DNA from: Perlucidibaca wandonensis
Lineage (GTDB): Bacteria > Pseudomonadota > Gammaproteobacteria > Pseudomonadales > Moraxellaceae
Assembly (NCBI RefSeq): GCF_042677145.1
Contig: NZ_JBHTIT010000001.1
Span: forward strand, 682,001 to 746,000
Reading direction: 5' to 3'
DNA length: 64,000 nt
The notes beneath the pieces were generated by a model. The model searched no databases and was not told the origin of the DNA. It saw only the letters and a program-made list of their open reading frames with translations. A program made the translations under genes and the position numbers. Positions 34,198 through 43,343 of the stretch are shown piece by piece; the first letter of the stretch is position 1, and each line of letters starts with the position of its first letter.

Positions 34198-35076
34198 ATG
34201 TCGTATCGTTCTGCTTTCCGCGCCGATCTTTTTGCCGGCCAAACTCATATTGTTACTGGTGGTGGCTCAGGCATTGGTCGTTGCTGTGCTCATGAACTTG
34301 CCGCACTCGGCGCCAACGTCATTCTCATTGGCCGTAATATTGAGCGCCTAGAGTCCACACAAGCCGAAATCATTGCCGATGGCGGCAAGGCTAGCTATTA
34401 CAGCGTAGACATCCGCCAAGAGGCTGATGTGCGCGATACCGTCGCTAAAATTGTTGCAGATCACGGTCAAATTCATGGCCTAGTGAACAACGCCGGCGGT
34501 CAGTTTCCGGCACCATTGCTGAAGATTTCGAAAAATGGTTGGGATGCCGTAGTTAGCAGCAATTTAACCGGTGGCTTTTTGATGGCGCGAGAGGTGATGA
34601 ACCAATCTATGCGCGAGAAAGGCGGATCTATCGTCAACATCATTGCCGATATGTGGCGTGGTATGCCCAGCATGGGTCATTCCGGTGCCGCGCGTGCCGG
34701 CATGCTCAGCTTCACCGAAACGGCGGCTGTCGAATGGGCGTCATACGGCGTGCGCGTCAATGCCGTGGCTCCAGGCTTTATCGCCTCCAGCGGCATGGAT
34801 AGCTATGGCGATGAGTTTGCCAACCACGTTATTCCGCAAATGCGCGGCACGATTCCCTCCAGTCGCATGGGCGACGAAGATGAAATCAGCAGCGTCATCA
34901 CCTTTTTACTTTCACCTGCAGCTTCTTACACCACAGGTGCTTGCATCTGCGTCGACGGCGGCTCATCGCTCAATACCAAGCTCTTTGGCTTGAAAGAGCA
35001 TGACCGTATGCCTGAACAAAAAGCATTTCATCGTGCTGTAAAGCCTATGGCTGTTCAGCGCATGATGAAAAAATGA
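34198..35076 (+). CDS. Short-chain dehydrogenase/reductase, enoyl-CoA reductase (PECR)-like
   Basis: 292 residues from ATG 34198 (MSYRSAF). It has the NAD(P) motif TGGGSGIGR (about 21-29) and NNAGG near residue 100. Where most SDRs have YxxxK it reads HSGAARAGM, the form seen in peroxisomal trans-2-enoyl-CoA reductases and some bacterial acyl-CoA or citronellol-pathway SDRs. That suggests an acyl-CoA substrate rather than a simple alcohol; this is inferred. Its stop overlaps the ATG of the pterin dehydratase (ATGA). Confidence 0.85.
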   Translation: MSYRSAFRADLFAGQTHIVTGGGSGIGRCCAHELAALGANVILIGRNIERLESTQAEIIADGGKASYYSVDIRQEADVRDTVAKIVADHGQIHGLVNNAGGQFPAPLLKISKNGWDAVVSSNLTGGFLMAREVMNQSMREKGGSIVNIIADMWRGMPSMGHSGAARAGMLSFTETAAVEWASYGVRVNAVAPGFIASSGMDSYGDEFANHVIPQMRGTIPSSRMGDEDEISSVITFLLSPAASYTTGACICVDGGSSLNTKLFGLKEHDRMPEQKAFHRAVKPMAVQRMMKK

Positions 35077-35348
35077 GTATGGATGGCGTTTGGCCAGATT
35101 GGCAGGTGAGGGCAGATGGCTTGCACATCGCGCTGTGCTTTGGCCATTTCGACGCCGTTCAAGGTTTTATCACCGAACTCATGGCGTGGGCGCAGCGCAA
35201 TGACCATCACCCCGAGGTCAGCTTTGGCTACGCTCAGGCCACGGTAACGTGGTTTAGCCATGATGTAGAGGCGATTACTGAGCGCGACCACCGTGCCGCG
35301 CGTGCTACTCAGCAGCTAATGACTACCTGGGGCGCTACGGCGATTTAG
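35073..35348 (+). CDS. phhB: Pterin-4a-carbinolamine dehydratase
   Basis: 91 residues matching the PCD/DCoH family, which dehydrates 4a-hydroxytetrahydrobiopterin. The active-site segment NDHHPEVSFGY near residue 45 and the C-terminal ITERDHRAA are conserved. It overlaps the SDR by 4 bp; an ATG at 35079 is an alternative start. No phenylalanine hydroxylase gene is nearby, so a role in molybdopterin or general pterin recycling cannot be excluded. Confidence 0.88.
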   Translation: MSMDGVWPDWQVRADGLHIALCFGHFDAVQGFITELMAWAQRNDHHPEVSFGYAQATVTWFSHDVEAITERDHRAARATQQLMTTWGATAI

Positions 35349-35405
35349 CGCAATCGGTTACACTCCTGTTTTTCTGGCTGCCTTGGCCAATCATGGAGTG
35401 GTTGC

Positions 35406-37169
35406 TTGACGCATACCGAAGCCTTCTTAAAAGATCTTGCCATCATCATGATGGCCGCCGGTTTTATCACGCTGGTCTTTCATCGCTTTAAACAGCCCGT
35501 GGTGCTTGGCTATATTTTGGCAGGCATCATTATTGGCCCGCACACGCCGCCATTCCCGCTGATTTCCGACCGCAACACTATCCAAACTATGGCCGATTTG
35601 GGCGTGGTGTTTTTGCTATTTTCGCTAGGTCTTGAGTTCAATGTTAGTAAGCTGAAAAAGGTCGGCGGTACGGCGTTAATTGCCGGTACTGCTGAAATCA
35701 CTCTGATGCTCTGGGCCGGTTACAGCCTAGGCCGCGCCTTTGGTTGGAGTGAGATGGATGCCATTTTCTTGGGCGCCATGCTATCGATTTCGTCGACCAC
35801 CATCATTGTGAAAGCGCTTGATGAGCTAAAGCTGAAACGAGAGCGTTTTGCCCAGTTTATTTTTGGTGTGTTGATTGTCGAGGATATTCTCGCCATCGCC
35901 ATGATAGTGCTGCTCTCAGGGCTAGCGCTTACTGGCGAGGTTAGCGTGAGCAGCGTTGCCAACACGCTTGGGCGCTTGGGCATTTTCTTGGTGGTGGCGC
36001 TGTTACTAGGGCTATTGCTAGTACCGCGTTTGCTGTCGGTGGTGGCGCGTTACCAAAGCAAAGAAATGCTTTTGGTGACTGTTTTAGGCCTGTGTTTTGG
36101 CTTCTGCTTATTGGTGGTGGAGCTGGGCTATAGCATGGCGCTGGGCGCATTTGTTATGGGTGCGATCATTGCTGAGTCTAAACAGATCCATGTCATTGAG
36201 CGCTTAGTCGAACCCTTGCGCGATATGTTTACGGCAATTTTCTTTGTCGCCATCGGCATGATGGTTGACCCAAGCGTGCTGGTCGAATACTGGGTGCCGA
36301 TTTTGATCATCACGGCCGTGGTGGTTATAGGTAAAACCACGGCCAATACCTTGGCGACTATTGCCACTGGTCACGATGCCCGCACCTCGCTGAAAGTCGG
36401 CATGGGCTTGTCCCAAATTGGCGAGTTCTCTTTTATTATCGCGAGCTTAGGCGTAACACTTGGTGTCACTAGCGGCTTCCTTTACCCGGTGGTGGTGTCG
36501 GTGTCTGTGCTGACAACCATACTTACGCCATATCTGATTAGAAACTCTGATCTCGCGGCTTCGACCTTTCGCCATTTAGTGCCGAACTCACTACAAGGCA
36601 GTTTAACCGCCTATGAAAACTGGCTAGGCAGCATGGGCTCGAGTGCTCAAGAAAATCATGTGTCGGCCTTTATTCGTCGCATTTTGCTGCATGTGGTGCT
36701 GAACTTTTGCGTTATTGCCGCCTTGTTTATCGCGGGCGCGGCTTTGGTAGCCCATACCGACTTAACCGAATGGTTGGCGGTACTGCCGCAAGAGTGGCGT
36801 AGCACGGTGTTTTGGGCAGCGACTTTGGTGTTGGCTATGCCATTTATGGTGGCGGCATATCGCAAGCTAGAAGCGCTGGCAATGATTTTGACTGAGCTTG
36901 GTGCGGGCGTTGCCACCACACCTGCGCGGGTGACATTGTATCGCCTGTTTGCGCGCGCCTTACCAACGGCGGCCTTAGTGGCGATGTTGTTGTTGATCTC
37001 AGCCTTAAGCTCGATTATTTTGCCGCCCTTGCACTTGTTTGTTGCCGTGCTGGTATTAGTTTTATTACTGGCACTGGCATTATGGCCGCGCGTGGTGCGT
37101 TGGCATTCGCAGCTGCAAGTAGCGCTGCGCGAGACAATTGCTCAGCAAGCTGATGATCCTAATAAATAA
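35406..37169 (+). CDS. CPA2-family cation:proton antiporter (KefB-like)
   Basis: 587 residues starting at TTG 35406, with GGAG 8 nt upstream; nearby ATG and GTG codons are out of frame or stop quickly. The N-terminal 380 residues form the Na+/H+ exchanger fold with about 12 helices and the motif FLLFSLGLEF near residue 58. Instead of the usual cytosolic RCK/TrkA-N domain, the C-terminal 170 residues contain about four further membrane segments. Ion specificity is unknown. A lipase-like gene follows 24 bp later. Confidence 0.87.
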   Translation: MTHTEAFLKDLAIIMMAAGFITLVFHRFKQPVVLGYILAGIIIGPHTPPFPLISDRNTIQTMADLGVVFLLFSLGLEFNVSKLKKVGGTALIAGTAEITLMLWAGYSLGRAFGWSEMDAIFLGAMLSISSTTIIVKALDELKLKRERFAQFIFGVLIVEDILAIAMIVLLSGLALTGEVSVSSVANTLGRLGIFLVVALLLGLLLVPRLLSVVARYQSKEMLLVTVLGLCFGFCLLVVELGYSMALGAFVMGAIIAESKQIHVIERLVEPLRDMFTAIFFVAIGMMVDPSVLVEYWVPILIITAVVVIGKTTANTLATIATGHDARTSLKVGMGLSQIGEFSFIIASLGVTLGVTSGFLYPVVVSVSVLTTILTPYLIRNSDLAASTFRHLVPNSLQGSLTAYENWLGSMGSSAQENHVSAFIRRILLHVVLNFCVIAALFIAGAALVAHTDLTEWLAVLPQEWRSTVFWAATLVLAMPFMVAAYRKLEALAMILTELGAGVATTPARVTLYRLFARALPTAALVAMLLLISALSSIILPPLHLFVAVLVLVLLLALALWPRVVRWHSQLQVALRETIAQQADDPNK

Positions 37170-37193
37170 AAATTAAATATCAAAGGACGCAAT

Positions 37194-38168
37194 ATGCTTA
37201 AGGAACAGGGATTTACCAGTCATGGCCGTGGCTTTTTAAAGACATTTTTTATTGAGCTCGCACTTTATGTGCTTATTGGTGGCGCCTTTGTTGCCACAGG
37301 CAGCAGCTGGTTATGTGTCGTGCTGAGCTGTGTTGCTATCTTTGCTTTGCTACGTTTGCTGATGGTCATGGGCAACGTCATCCCGACCTATAAAAATCGC
37401 TCGCCTAAGCGCGCTGAACATGAAGTTGGCTGCTTTTCTACGGTGGCTATGCTGCTGCGAGAATGGTGGGCAGCGATCCTAACCTATCCGTTTTTATTCG
37501 CTTTTGAGCCGTGGTTGGTGCCGACCAATCCGCCGGCTGGCCTTACGCATCGCGGCGACCCGATTGTGCTAGTGCCTGGCTTCTTCACTAACCGCGGCTA
37601 TTTATGGGCCTGGCGTCGGTATTTATTAAAAAATGGCTATGGCAAAGTCTACGCCGTCAGCCCCGAGCCGATTTTTCATAGCGTTGAGAAAAACGCCGAG
37701 CATTTGGCACGCTTTGTCGATGAAGTGCTCGTTGAAACCGGTAGTAAACGCGTGATTTTACTTGGTCACTCCATGGGCGGCTTAGTGATTCGTCTGTATT
37801 TGCATCGTTTTGGCGGCATGCCGAAAGCATCGTTGGCGGTAGCCGTTGGTTCACCGCTAGTTGGCACCGTGCTGGCTGAAGGTAAAGAGAAAATGGGGCC
37901 GATCATTGCTCAGCTAACGCGAAGCAATGCTTGGGCTTTGGATTTTTTGCGTGAGGCCGAAGCTGCCCCATGCCCGATTCCATTTATTAGCGTGTGGTCG
38001 CCGCACGACACTATTGTTGCACCGCAAAACACCTCCATGGTGGCGGAGCATTATGGCCGCAACATCACGCTGCCCGGTGTTGGCCATATGGAAATGGTGA
38101 ACTCAGCGCAAGTGATGCGCGTGCTCAAGCAAACTCTCGACGAGTTTCATGACGCTAAAGCTAATTAA
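37194..38168 (+). CDS. Membrane-anchored alpha/beta-fold lipase/esterase
   Basis: 324 residues. Two hydrophobic segments (about 16-60) are followed by an alpha/beta hydrolase domain with an oxyanion VPGFF (about 125), the nucleophile motif GHSMGG (about 190), a likely acid Asp in WSPHD (about 270) and His in VGHMEMV (about 295). This resembles triacylglycerol lipase family class 2-like proteins. An AAAGGA sits before the ATG. The substrate is unknown; a lipid-turnover role is inferred. Confidence 0.82.
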   Translation: MLKEQGFTSHGRGFLKTFFIELALYVLIGGAFVATGSSWLCVVLSCVAIFALLRLLMVMGNVIPTYKNRSPKRAEHEVGCFSTVAMLLREWWAAILTYPFLFAFEPWLVPTNPPAGLTHRGDPIVLVPGFFTNRGYLWAWRRYLLKNGYGKVYAVSPEPIFHSVEKNAEHLARFVDEVLVETGSKRVILLGHSMGGLVIRLYLHRFGGMPKASLAVAVGSPLVGTVLAEGKEKMGPIIAQLTRSNAWALDFLREAEAAPCPIPFISVWSPHDTIVAPQNTSMVAEHYGRNITLPGVGHMEMVNSAQVMRVLKQTLDEFHDAKAN

Positions 38169-38182
38169 GCGCTGCACTGCCT

Positions 38183-38210
38183 TTGCAGGCGAGGGCTATT
38201 TCACTATACT
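38183..38210 (+). promoter_or_regulatory. Sigma-70 promoter of the SRP RNA
   Basis: TTGCAG (38183-38188), 16-bp spacer, TATACT (38205-38210), placing the start near 38217, about 29 nt before the mature SRP RNA. Confidence 0.65.
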
Positions 38211-38245
38211 GCGCCCTCGCTGCAGGCATCGCGCCCGCTGCGCTA

Positions 38246-38359
38246 TGGTGACCCTACCGGTCTCCTCGCACGATAAAACAGTTAACCCCGCCAGATCCGG
38301 AAGGAAGCAACGGTCACTGTCGAGTCGGTGCCGAGGCCGGGCTGGTAGGGTTGCCACCC
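38246..38359 (+). ncRNA. ffs: 4.5S signal recognition particle RNA
   Basis: The small bacterial SRP RNA that binds Ffh. The universally conserved helix 8 core GATCCGGAAGGAAGCAACGG lies at about 38294-38313. The ends pair: GGTG with CACC and ACCCTACC with GGTAGGGT, closing a long hairpin of about 113 nt. The exact ends are estimated from pairing. It lies between the lipase and the flavoprotein genes, not beside dnaX as in some bacteria, though dnaX is 3 kb away. Confidence 0.93.
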
Positions 38360-38381
38360 AATCTCTCGCAAGACCCTCCCT

Positions 38382-39650
38382 ATGATTCCTATTGCCATTA
38401 TTGGCGGTGGTCCAGCTGGTTTAATGGCCGCTGAACAGCTAACGCGTGCTGGTATTGCCGTTGAGCTCTTCGACTCCATGCCTTCATTAGGCCGTAAACT
38501 TTTGTTGGCTGGCATTGGTGGTTTAAACATCACGCACAGTGAGTCTGCTCCGCAGTTTTTGCGCCGCTATGGCCAGTCGCAAGCACGATTACAACCTGTC
38601 TTAGCCGAGTTCGACGCAGACGCATTGCGGGCCTGGGTGCATGAGCTAGGCATTGAAACCTTTGTCGGTAGCTCGGGGCGTGTGTTTCCGCTCGAGATGA
38701 AGGCTGCGCCTTTGCTACGGCGTTGGCTGAGTCGCTTACGGGCGCAAGGGCTGGTAGTGCATACGCGGCATCGTTGTGTCGGCGTTAGAGGCATAACAGC
38801 AGAAGCACCTGCAGAGGCTGGATACGAGCTTGATTTTGTCTCGCCCGATGGCCAACGCAGTATTCGCACTTGCGCCGTGATTTTTGCCATGGGTGGCGGC
38901 AGCTGGGCGCGTTTAGGCTCAGATGCAGCGTGGCAACATTGGCTGCCAGCGTTGGCTATTCAGCCGTTAAAGCCCGCTAACTGCGGATTTCACAGTACTC
39001 ATAGTGCGATGGTTCAAGCCTTGGCCGGCAGCCCGCTGAAAAATATTACGCTGCAGCTGCCGTGGCTAGACGTATCACTTAAGTCTGCTCGCGGCGAAGC
39101 GGTTGTGACTCAATGGGGCATTGAAGGTAGCGTTATTTACGCCCACAGCGCGATGATCCGTGATCGTATCGAGACCAACGGTAATGCTGAAGTAGTCTTG
39201 GATTTGCTGCCTGATCATTCGGTCGAGCACTTACTTCAGCAGCTACAAAGCAGCAATCCTAAGCACAGCCTAAGCCGTCAGTGGCAGGGCATTGGTCTTA
39301 GCGGTATCAAAGCAGCGCTACTGCGCGATGCCTTGCCAAAGGCCCATTGGTCGGATGCCCAGCGCGTGATTAATACCGCCAAAGCCTTGACGCTAAAGCT
39401 CACTGCCGCGCGCCCAATCGATGAGGCCATCAGCACAGCAGGTGGCGTGTGTTGGACAGAATTAGCGATGACACTTGCCTCAGAGCGCTTTCCGGGGCTG
39501 TTTTTCGCCGGCGAAATGATCGATTGGGAGGCGCCAACTGGCGGTTATTTGCTAACCGCTTGCTTTGCCACTGGTCGCAAAGCTGGGCTATCGGCTCACG
39601 CTTTTTTGACGCATGACTTGAGAAAGTCACGAACTCGAGAGTATAACTAG
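38382..39650 (+). CDS. HI0933/TIGR03862-like flavoprotein (NAD(P)/FAD-dependent oxidoreductase)
   Basis: 422 residues. An N-terminal FAD dinucleotide-binding motif IIGGGPAGLMAAEQL is followed by GRKLLLAGIGGLNITHSE (about residue 38) and a C-terminal FAD-binding FAGEMIDWEAPTGGYLLTACF, all diagnostic of this family. The function is undetermined. It begins 22 bp after the SRP RNA and could be read from the ffs promoter. Confidence 0.9.
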   Translation: MIPIAIIGGGPAGLMAAEQLTRAGIAVELFDSMPSLGRKLLLAGIGGLNITHSESAPQFLRRYGQSQARLQPVLAEFDADALRAWVHELGIETFVGSSGRVFPLEMKAAPLLRRWLSRLRAQGLVVHTRHRCVGVRGITAEAPAEAGYELDFVSPDGQRSIRTCAVIFAMGGGSWARLGSDAAWQHWLPALAIQPLKPANCGFHSTHSAMVQALAGSPLKNITLQLPWLDVSLKSARGEAVVTQWGIEGSVIYAHSAMIRDRIETNGNAEVVLDLLPDHSVEHLLQQLQSSNPKHSLSRQWQGIGLSGIKAALLRDALPKAHWSDAQRVINTAKALTLKLTAARPIDEAISTAGGVCWTELAMTLASERFPGLFFAGEMIDWEAPTGGYLLTACFATGRKAGLSAHAFLTHDLRKSRTREYN

Positions 39651-39680
39651 CATCCACTTTAAAATTGCATGGAGCGTGTC

Positions 39681-39971
39681 ATGGTTGATATTGATGCTTA
39701 CCAAAAAAAATTAACGGCTCAACTAAACGAATGGAAAGCGCAAGCTGACCTTTTGAAAGCACGCGCAGAGGGCGCCGGCGCAGACCTACAGCTCGAACTC
39801 AACAAACAAATCGAGAATCTAAAAGGCCTGCAAGCCGATGCGCAGAGCAAGTTTGAAGCAATGCGTAACGTTGGCGAAGATAAAGCCAACGAGATTAAAA
39901 GCATGGTTGATGGCATGGTTGGCGAAATCGGCAGCACCTTGAAATCGATTGGCTCGCGCTTAAAAAAATAA
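39681..39971 (+). CDS. Small coiled-coil protein
   Basis: 96 residues, strongly charged and heptad-like over most of its length (LNEWKAQADLLKARAEGAG and so on), no membrane helix or signal. The ATG at 39681 has GGAG 6 nt upstream; an ATG at 39669 overlaps that site and is rejected. Small coiled-coil proteins of this type exist in several gammaproteobacteria, sometimes called stress-related. I cannot assign a role. A terminator follows. Confidence 0.8.
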   Translation: MVDIDAYQKKLTAQLNEWKAQADLLKARAEGAGADLQLELNKQIENLKGLQADAQSKFEAMRNVGEDKANEIKSMVDGMVGEIGSTLKSIGSRLKK

Positions 39972-39984
39972 GCCTGTGCTGAAT

Positions 39985-40017
39985 AAAAAAGCCGCCCATT
40001 TCTGAGGCGGCTTTTTT
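39985..40017. terminator. Bidirectional terminator
   Basis: A-run, GCCGCC stem, short loop, GGCGGC and a T6 run form a strong hairpin usable from both strands. It separates the coiled-coil gene from the convergent esterase gene. Confidence 0.9.
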
Positions 40018-40039
40018 ATGTTCGCTAATCAGGCAAGCA

Positions 40040-41311
40040 CTACTTATGAGCAGTAGAGGTGGTTTCAACTGAGGCGTTAGCACTGGCTCCGACAGCAAAG
40101 CCAATATGCTGTAGGAAGTTACGCATAGCTTTTAGATAGCGGCCTTGATCTAAGTGCATCAAGTGATTACCAGGGAACCAATGCAGGCGGCAGCGCTGCC
40201 AATGCTCCCAGAGCAGGTGCGTATGCTTTGGTGGTGCTAAACGATCGCCAGCTCCGGCGATGAGCATTAGGCGGTCGCGTGGCAGTTTGGTGGGATAACT
40301 CAGTGCCGACTGCACGGCGACTGCAGCACGAGCATCGGTGATGCTCATGCCGGCAAGCTTTAAGCCAGTGCGCACAATCGGGCCAGTGGGGAACCATTCA
40401 AGCATGATGTCGATAATGCTCACCACCGGCACATTGGGTATGCAAAAGGCTAGCCTATCCTCAACGCAGGCCAGTAGCGCCGAGGTGTAGCCGCCTAGGC
40501 TAATGCCGGTGACACCCATTTGCGGCACGCCTTGGTCTTCCAGGTAGTCCATAAAGACACGAATATCGTGGATGGCATGGGCCACAGTTTCGTTCATATG
40601 GCAGAAGCCGTGGGAGAAGTAGCCATGGCCGCTGAAGGGCGAGAATTTGCCTTGGCGCTTGCCGTGAAATGGTAGCGTGACCATCAGGACGTCATAGCCT
40701 TGTTCGTAAAACCATGGCATCGCTAAAAACCGGCTATTGAGCCAATACGGGTCGGCGGTGAAACCGTGAATGACAATGATGGTGGGGCGCGGTTTGTCGT
40801 CATGTTGCCAATGCTCGGCCCACGCCGTGGCGTTGCGCTCGTAGCTTGAGTAATGCTCACGTAAGGCAGGGTTGACGGCTTCAAATGCGCTATCGAATGA
40901 TAGTAAGTCGATGTGACCAATATTAGGGCGGTATTGCAGGTAGTTCGATTTTTGTCTGCGCATGCTTACGCCGCGCTTCGGCCGCTGATAAAAGGCATCG
41001 GCATCGCCATTTCGAGCAAACTCTTCGTAGAACGCGCGCTGCTCGCGATCGATCGCCACTTGCTTGGGCCTTAATGTGGTTGGAATAGCTAGCAAGCCGG
41101 CCATCGTCGCTAAGCTGGTACGGATAACATTATCAATTTGCTTGGTGCCGGCGACCATGAGCTTTGCGACGCCGTTAAGCTCAAATTCATCCTGCCATTC
41201 GGGAAAGTCTTCGGGTAAATGCTGCCACCATGGGCTGCCGGTAATAGCGAGTTTGCTCTGGCGATAGGCTTGATTAGCAACACGGGAGACTCGTTGGGCG
41301 GGTGATGCCAT
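40040..41311 (-). CDS. Alpha/beta hydrolase with N-terminal extension
   Basis: 423 residues. An N-terminal extension of about 160 residues without clear motif precedes an alpha/beta hydrolase domain: oxyanion IHGF near residue 180, nucleophile elbow GISLGGY (about 270), Asp in AGAGDRLAPP (about 360), and His in PGNHLMHLD (about 387). This is an esterase-like triad; the substrate is unknown. A perfect 12-bp palindrome lies 42 bp upstream of the start. Confidence 0.82.
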   Translation of the reverse strand: MASPAQRVSRVANQAYRQSKLAITGSPWWQHLPEDFPEWQDEFELNGVAKLMVAGTKQIDNVIRTSLATMAGLLAIPTTLRPKQVAIDREQRAFYEEFARNGDADAFYQRPKRGVSMRRQKSNYLQYRPNIGHIDLLSFDSAFEAVNPALREHYSSYERNATAWAEHWQHDDKPRPTIIVIHGFTADPYWLNSRFLAMPWFYEQGYDVLMVTLPFHGKRQGKFSPFSGHGYFSHGFCHMNETVAHAIHDIRVFMDYLEDQGVPQMGVTGISLGGYTSALLACVEDRLAFCIPNVPVVSIIDIMLEWFPTGPIVRTGLKLAGMSITDARAAVAVQSALSYPTKLPRDRLMLIAGAGDRLAPPKHTHLLWEHWQRCRLHWFPGNHLMHLDQGRYLKAMRNFLQHIGFAVGASANASVETTSTAHK

Positions 41312-41353
41312 GATTATTCCGTATAAAAATAAAAATACCGCGCAGAATGTAGC

Positions 41354-41365
41354 GACTGATCAGTC
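41354..41365. promoter_or_regulatory. 12-bp perfect palindrome upstream of the esterase gene
   Basis: GACTGATCAGTC is a perfect palindrome in the divergent gap between the esterase gene and dnaX. Size and symmetry fit a TetR-type operator. No such regulator is adjacent, so this is a candidate only. Confidence 0.4.
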
Positions 41366-41477
41366 ACTGAGCAAGCGTTGCCTTTAATTGAGCGCAAGTG
41401 AAATTGCCCGAAAGGCTTGGGGTAGGCCCGCGCATCCGCTAGGATAGACTTTGATTAAATAAGTAGAAGCGCCGCTC

Positions 41478-43316
41478 ATGAGTTATCACGTACTTGCCCG
41501 TAAATACCGTCCACGCTGCTTTCAGGAGCTTGTTGGGCAAGAAGTGGTGGCGCGTGCGTTAAGCCATGCACTGGAGCAAAATCGGCTGCATCACGCTTAT
41601 TTGTTTACGGGCACGCGCGGTGTGGGGAAAACCACGATTGCACGTATTTTATCGCGCTGCTTGAACTGCGAAGAGGGCATAAGCGCCAATCCTTGTGGCG
41701 TGTGCAGTACTTGTCGTGAGATCGACGAAGGCCGCTTTGTTGATTTAATTGAGGTCGACGCGGCTTCGCGCACCAAAGTCGAAGACACCCGCGAGTTGCT
41801 CGATAATGTGCAGTACGCGCCAACACGCGGGCGCTACAAGGTGTATTTGATCGATGAGGTGCATATGCTCTCGGGGCACTCTTTCAATGCCTTGCTGAAA
41901 ACCCTCGAAGAGCCGCCTCCCCATGTGAAGTTTTTGCTCGCCACTACCGATCCGCAAAAATTGCCGATGACGATCTTGTCGCGCTGCCTGCAATTTGCTT
42001 TAAAGCCGATGACGCCAGAGCGTGTGGTTGGGCATTTGCAGCATGTTTTGCATGCCGAAAACATTAGCTTTGAAGACGCTGCACTGTGGTTGCTTGCCCG
42101 TGGTGCTCAGGGCTCGATGCGCGATGCGCTATCGCTGACTGACCAAGCCATTGCCTTTGGCCATGGTTCGCTGATTGAGGCCGATGTGCGCACGCTGCTC
42201 GGGAGTATCGACCGTGACTTGGTGTTTCGTGTGCTTGATGCCTTGCTGTCTCAAGATGCTGCCTCAGTACTTTCAGTAGTTTCTGGAATGGCTGAGCAAA
42301 GCATTGATTTTGCAGGCGCTATTACAGAGTTGATTAGTGTCTTGCATCGCCTAGCTGTAGCACAGGCAGTGCCAGATGCTATTGATAATAGTGAGGGTGA
42401 TAGAGATCGCTTGCTGGCTATTGCGGCGGCGATGACAGCGGAAGACTTGCAGCTGTATTACCAAATGGCGCTGCATGGTCGTCGCGACCTGCCATTGGCA
42501 GTGGATGCTCGTTCAGGCTTTGAGATGACGCTGCTGCGGATGTTGAGCTTTCGGCCTGATACGACTGCGCCAGTAAGTGGCGGTGGGGCGCGAGCGCAGC
42601 GAGCGGCGCCTACAACGGCTCAGCCGGCAACGCCTTCAGTGGCTTCTGCTTCTTCTACGACGGCTATGGCTACTTCAGCGCCGCAAATTTCAGTGCAGAC
42701 GCCAACAGCCGTGGTGCCTGCTGCAGTGCTTGAACGACCGGTGGTAGCGCAGCCTAGTGCAGTTTCGGCTGCGCCGGTCTCACCAGAGCCAACGCCAAGA
42801 TACGAGCCACCAGCCGTAAATCAAAACATCGCCGCTGAAGCCCCATCATCGAATGAAGAGGCTGCGAGTCCACAGACTCAAGCTGCAACTGCAGAGCCTG
42901 CCGATCACCCGCAATCACGCCTAATGGCCGGCGACTGGTCAGCAGAGGCATGGGCGCAATGGGTAGACCGCTCCGGCCTTACTGGCGCGCCGTTGAACTT
43001 GGCGCGCCACACTTATTTGCATCAACAAGCCGATACCGCTTGGGAATTACGCTTATCGCCCCAACATCAAATGCTGGCGGGTGGCCAAGCGTTTCCGCCA
43101 TTGCAGCAGGCATTGGCACGCGACTTTCCAGCGCAGGCGATTCATTTATCGTTGGTAGAGCCCGACGTAGAAACGCCAATTCAGCGCCGCCAACGCTTAG
43201 CTGCCGCACGCCGCGAGGCAGCTGAAACGGCCTTGCGCAATGATCCGGTGGTGAAGGCCTTAGAGTCTACTTTTGGCGCTAGGCTACTGCCTGAGTCATT
43301 AACACTAACGCACTAA
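41478..43316 (+). CDS. dnaX: DNA polymerase III subunit gamma/tau
   Basis: 612-residue clamp-loader ATPase. The Walker A is GTRGVGKTT (about 44-52), the four-Cys zinc module is CLNCEEG ... CGVCSTC (about 64-79), and Walker B is DEVHM (about 127). A Pro/Ala-rich linker (about 370-480) leads to the tau C-terminal domain that contacts the polymerase. I see no A-AAA-AAG-type slip site in the linker coding region, so a short gamma form made by frameshift is not supported. The order dnaX-ybaB-recR is conserved. Confidence 0.96.
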   Translation: MSYHVLARKYRPRCFQELVGQEVVARALSHALEQNRLHHAYLFTGTRGVGKTTIARILSRCLNCEEGISANPCGVCSTCREIDEGRFVDLIEVDAASRTKVEDTRELLDNVQYAPTRGRYKVYLIDEVHMLSGHSFNALLKTLEEPPPHVKFLLATTDPQKLPMTILSRCLQFALKPMTPERVVGHLQHVLHAENISFEDAALWLLARGAQGSMRDALSLTDQAIAFGHGSLIEADVRTLLGSIDRDLVFRVLDALLSQDAASVLSVVSGMAEQSIDFAGAITELISVLHRLAVAQAVPDAIDNSEGDRDRLLAIAAAMTAEDLQLYYQMALHGRRDLPLAVDARSGFEMTLLRMLSFRPDTTAPVSGGGARAQRAAPTTAQPATPSVASASSTTAMATSAPQISVQTPTAVVPAAVLERPVVAQPSAVSAAPVSPEPTPRYEPPAVNQNIAAEAPSSNEEAASPQTQAATAEPADHPQSRLMAGDWSAEAWAQWVDRSGLTGAPLNLARHTYLHQQADTAWELRLSPQHQMLAGGQAFPPLQQALARDFPAQAIHLSLVEPDVETPIQRRQRLAAARREAAETALRNDPVVKALESTFGARLLPESLTLTH

Positions 43317-43343
43317 TTTACATTAAGAGATGGATTTAAGATT

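Noticed and set aside
42584..42612. GC-rich GAGCGCAGCGAGCGG stretch in dnaX as a regulatory repeat
   Set aside because: It is inside the coding linker and codes for Ala/Arg-rich residues in frame.
42540..42900. Programmed -1 frameshift making a short gamma subunit in dnaX
   Set aside because: No A-AAA-AAG-type heptamer or following stem seen in the linker coding region.
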